A DNA stretch of 64,000 nucleotides, taken from NCBI GenBank assembly GCA_026315105.1, contig CM048748.1, positions 478,543,150-478,607,149 of the forward strand, written 5' to 3'. The notes below the pieces were generated by a model that was given only the letters and a program-made list of their open reading frames with translations, made no database searches and was not told the origin of the DNA. Position numbers and translations under genes: made by a program. Origin of the DNA: Locusta migratoria (lineage: Eukaryota; Arthropoda; Insecta; Orthoptera; Acrididae). Below, in pieces: positions 62,645 to 64,000 of the stretch (its first letter is position 1; every line of letters starts with the position of its first letter).

Positions 62645-63590
62645 TTCTCAACAGTGAGTTGCAAGGCAGCCCAGACACGCTCAGTATTGTTCAACTATGG
62701 GCAGTTCTTAATCAGCGGAGGTGTTTAACCGTTTCGCTACGGTGAACTTGTGCAGAAGTCGGGAGCGAATGTGCTCCACAGCCACAGGCGGTGGACTGCT
62801 GCAGCAGTCGAGTGCTGCCTGTGCCGCCCAGCCGGTGGACTGCTGCAGCAGTTCCGCCTCGCGTCATATATTGTAGTGTAAAGCTACTGAAATGTAACGT
62901 AAAGCAATTGTAAAAAAATATTATTTAACAAGCGAAATATGCGTTTATAATAATAACGTCCATATCCCACCAGAGCTGAATAAAAAACTTGGATCTTTCA
63001 GAAAATACGCGAAAATTGCGCGAATTATCTGAAAGAAGGAAGAAAATGGTTTCTATTCCAAATGAAATTACCCTAATAAATATATGGTATAAAGTCCAAT
63101 AATTGCGATAACACTGAGAGTGTGAAAGCAGGGCAGAGTAGCGCTGTGGGGAGCGCGGCCGGGCGCGACTGGCGCTCGTCCACAGCGCACGGCGCCGGAG
63201 TGAAACGGTTAAATGCGCAGCAGTGTTCCTGGAACGACCCTGGAATTTCCGAAATCCGTCGGAATGCTTTGTGGACGAGACTCGACGCCGACGATCAGCC
63301 AGGAGGCGCGCCTGTCAGAGTCGTATCTGGACGTAACGGCGATCCCACATCTCCTCGACTGCGCGCGCCCACGCCGTCGCACAGCCTCGACAGCTCCGTG
63401 ATGACATGCTGAGTCCACGGATTCTTGAGGACGTCTCCGCACCCTCACAAGTCCGCTCGATGTGACTCAGAACGAGGCTCGTCACACCAGTCAACATGTT
63501 CCCAGTCATCGACAGCCGAATGTCGGTGACGGAGGGTCGAGGCGTGCGGCTTTGTGTAATGCACTCAGCAAGGGCACACGATGCGCCGGG
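62645..63590 (-). pseudogene. Tc1-like transposase pseudogene split by a TTAA-flanked MITE
   Basis: The right part (63215-63590, minus strand) encodes VRRRPQESVDSACHHGAVEA and IPTDFGNSRVVPGTLL-type remnants of the DDE region. The left part (62645-62728) carries the region equivalent to WPxxSPDxNxIExxWxALQ of Tc1 proteins in degenerate form (GCAAGGCAGCCCAGAC, CTCAGTATTGTTC). Both parts were recognised by recall of a Tc1 family widespread in insects. Frameshifts are present throughout and no intact ORF remains. The insertion between the parts defines the orientation and proves they were once contiguous. Confidence 0.72.
62729..63208. mobile_element. piggyBac-like MITE, 480 bp, TTAA target duplication
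   Basis: TTAA at 62725-62728 and 63209-63212. Termini CCGTTTCGCTACGG and CCGGAGTGAAACGG are imperfect inverted repeats. Internally, a direct repeat CGGTGGACTGCTGCAGCAGT occurs twice (about 62787 and 62830). No transposase is encoded, so mobility would need a helper. Confidence 0.78.
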
Positions 63591-63905
63591 ACGGCCCTCT
63601 CGTTCGATGAAATGTCAGTTCCAGACGTACCGTGTCGCCAACGAAAAAAAAAAATTTAATTTTCTTGACTTTTGCACTACTACTAAAATTAAATGTCTGG
63701 TTCTTGCACAGAGAGAAGAAGCGCTAAGCGCTCAATCTATCACCTTTTCATAAAACGGTCACTTTAAATAAAATATCTCCAAGTTCTCTTGCCAAAAGAA
63801 AATATCTGCCCCCCCCCCAAAAAAAAAATCGTAGCTACAATGATTTCAGCAATTAGAGAGAATATCTTCAGTAAAAAACCGTCTTGATCGCTGATTGTTT
63901 TATTC
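63591..63905. other. Unassigned interval
   Basis: A-rich with a poly-C/poly-A run at about 63809-63828. No gene recognised. Confidence 0.35.
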
Positions 63906-63907
63906 TT

Positions 63908-63958
63908 TAATTGATGACGCGTTTCTCCCTTTAGCAGGGCATCTTCAGATTATCTGCG
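63908..63958 (-). ncRNA. Candidate hammerhead ribozyme with intact core
   Basis: On the minus strand: CTGAAGA (fits CUGANGA), stem II CCC-TGCTAAA-GGG, then GAAAC, a short palindromic stem III within ACGCGT, and the cleavage triplet GTC. Stem I pairs imperfectly (AGATAAT with ATCAATT). Minimal hammerheads of this form occur in Penelope-like and related retroelement terminal repeats. No flanking ORF is visible before the window ends. Confidence 0.6.
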
Positions 63959-64000
63959 TAACAGAATTTACACAAAATTACTAGGCGGAATTACAAAACG

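Overview
The window looks like intergenic DNA from a large, repeat-rich insect genome. The best guess is an orthopteran (locust/grasshopper, Schistocerca-like). That guess rests on recall of repeat families: dense tRNA-derived SINEs whose tails read AGTTTGTAAG...GGGACTGATGACC...CATTTGAACATTT, the RTE, BEL/Pao, Jockey and Penelope retroelements, and Tc1/mariner and piggyBac relics. No database search was possible. I see no complete host protein-coding gene, no rRNA and no convincing functional tRNA gene. The only candidate exon of a host-like domain is a MADF-type reading frame at 54896-55145, and it may itself belong to a PIF/Harbinger-like transposon.

Layout. 1-2178 is a 51-bp-period minisatellite that runs straight into a CpG-rich block (2181-2480). 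2.5-16.1 kb holds scattered SINEs of several families, a Tc1/mariner-superfamily element with long terminal inverted repeats (4060-4792), CpG-rich blocks, a fold-back SINE-like element (12432-12741) and a broken Tc1 copy (14649-16110, minus strand). 16207-25263 is the centrepiece: a BEL/Pao LTR retrotransposon with a CTCAC target duplication and 147-bp LTRs. Its 5' LTR is split by a full-length RTE-type LINE with an intact 1019-codon ORF. 25-44 kb holds SINEs, a mariner-like pseudogene (28583-29450), piggyBac and LINE fragments, palindromic MITE-like hairpins, and a decayed RTE copy carrying a 1.1-kb DNA-transposon insertion. 44.4-47.3 kb is a decayed Jockey-type LINE on the minus strand. 47-58 kb is mainly SINEs, several with exact target duplications, plus the MADF exon. 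58.3-59.4 kb is a 5'-truncated Penelope-like element (GIY-YIG end) with degenerate hammerhead-ribozyme motifs. 61-63.6 kb holds a deleted mariner, a SINE inside a fold-back-family repeat, and a Tc1 copy split by a TTAA-flanked MITE. A better-preserved hammerhead core sits at 63908-63958.

How the parts relate. The window reads as a layered insertion record. Old Tc1, Jockey and RTE copies carry stops and frameshifts and are themselves targets. The youngest events are the BEL/Pao insertion (LTRs identical over all comparable bases), the RTE that later entered its LTR, and SINEs with perfect 11-15 bp duplications. About a dozen CpG-rich blocks with short ATTA/TTTAT islands are not explained by any transposon I recognise.
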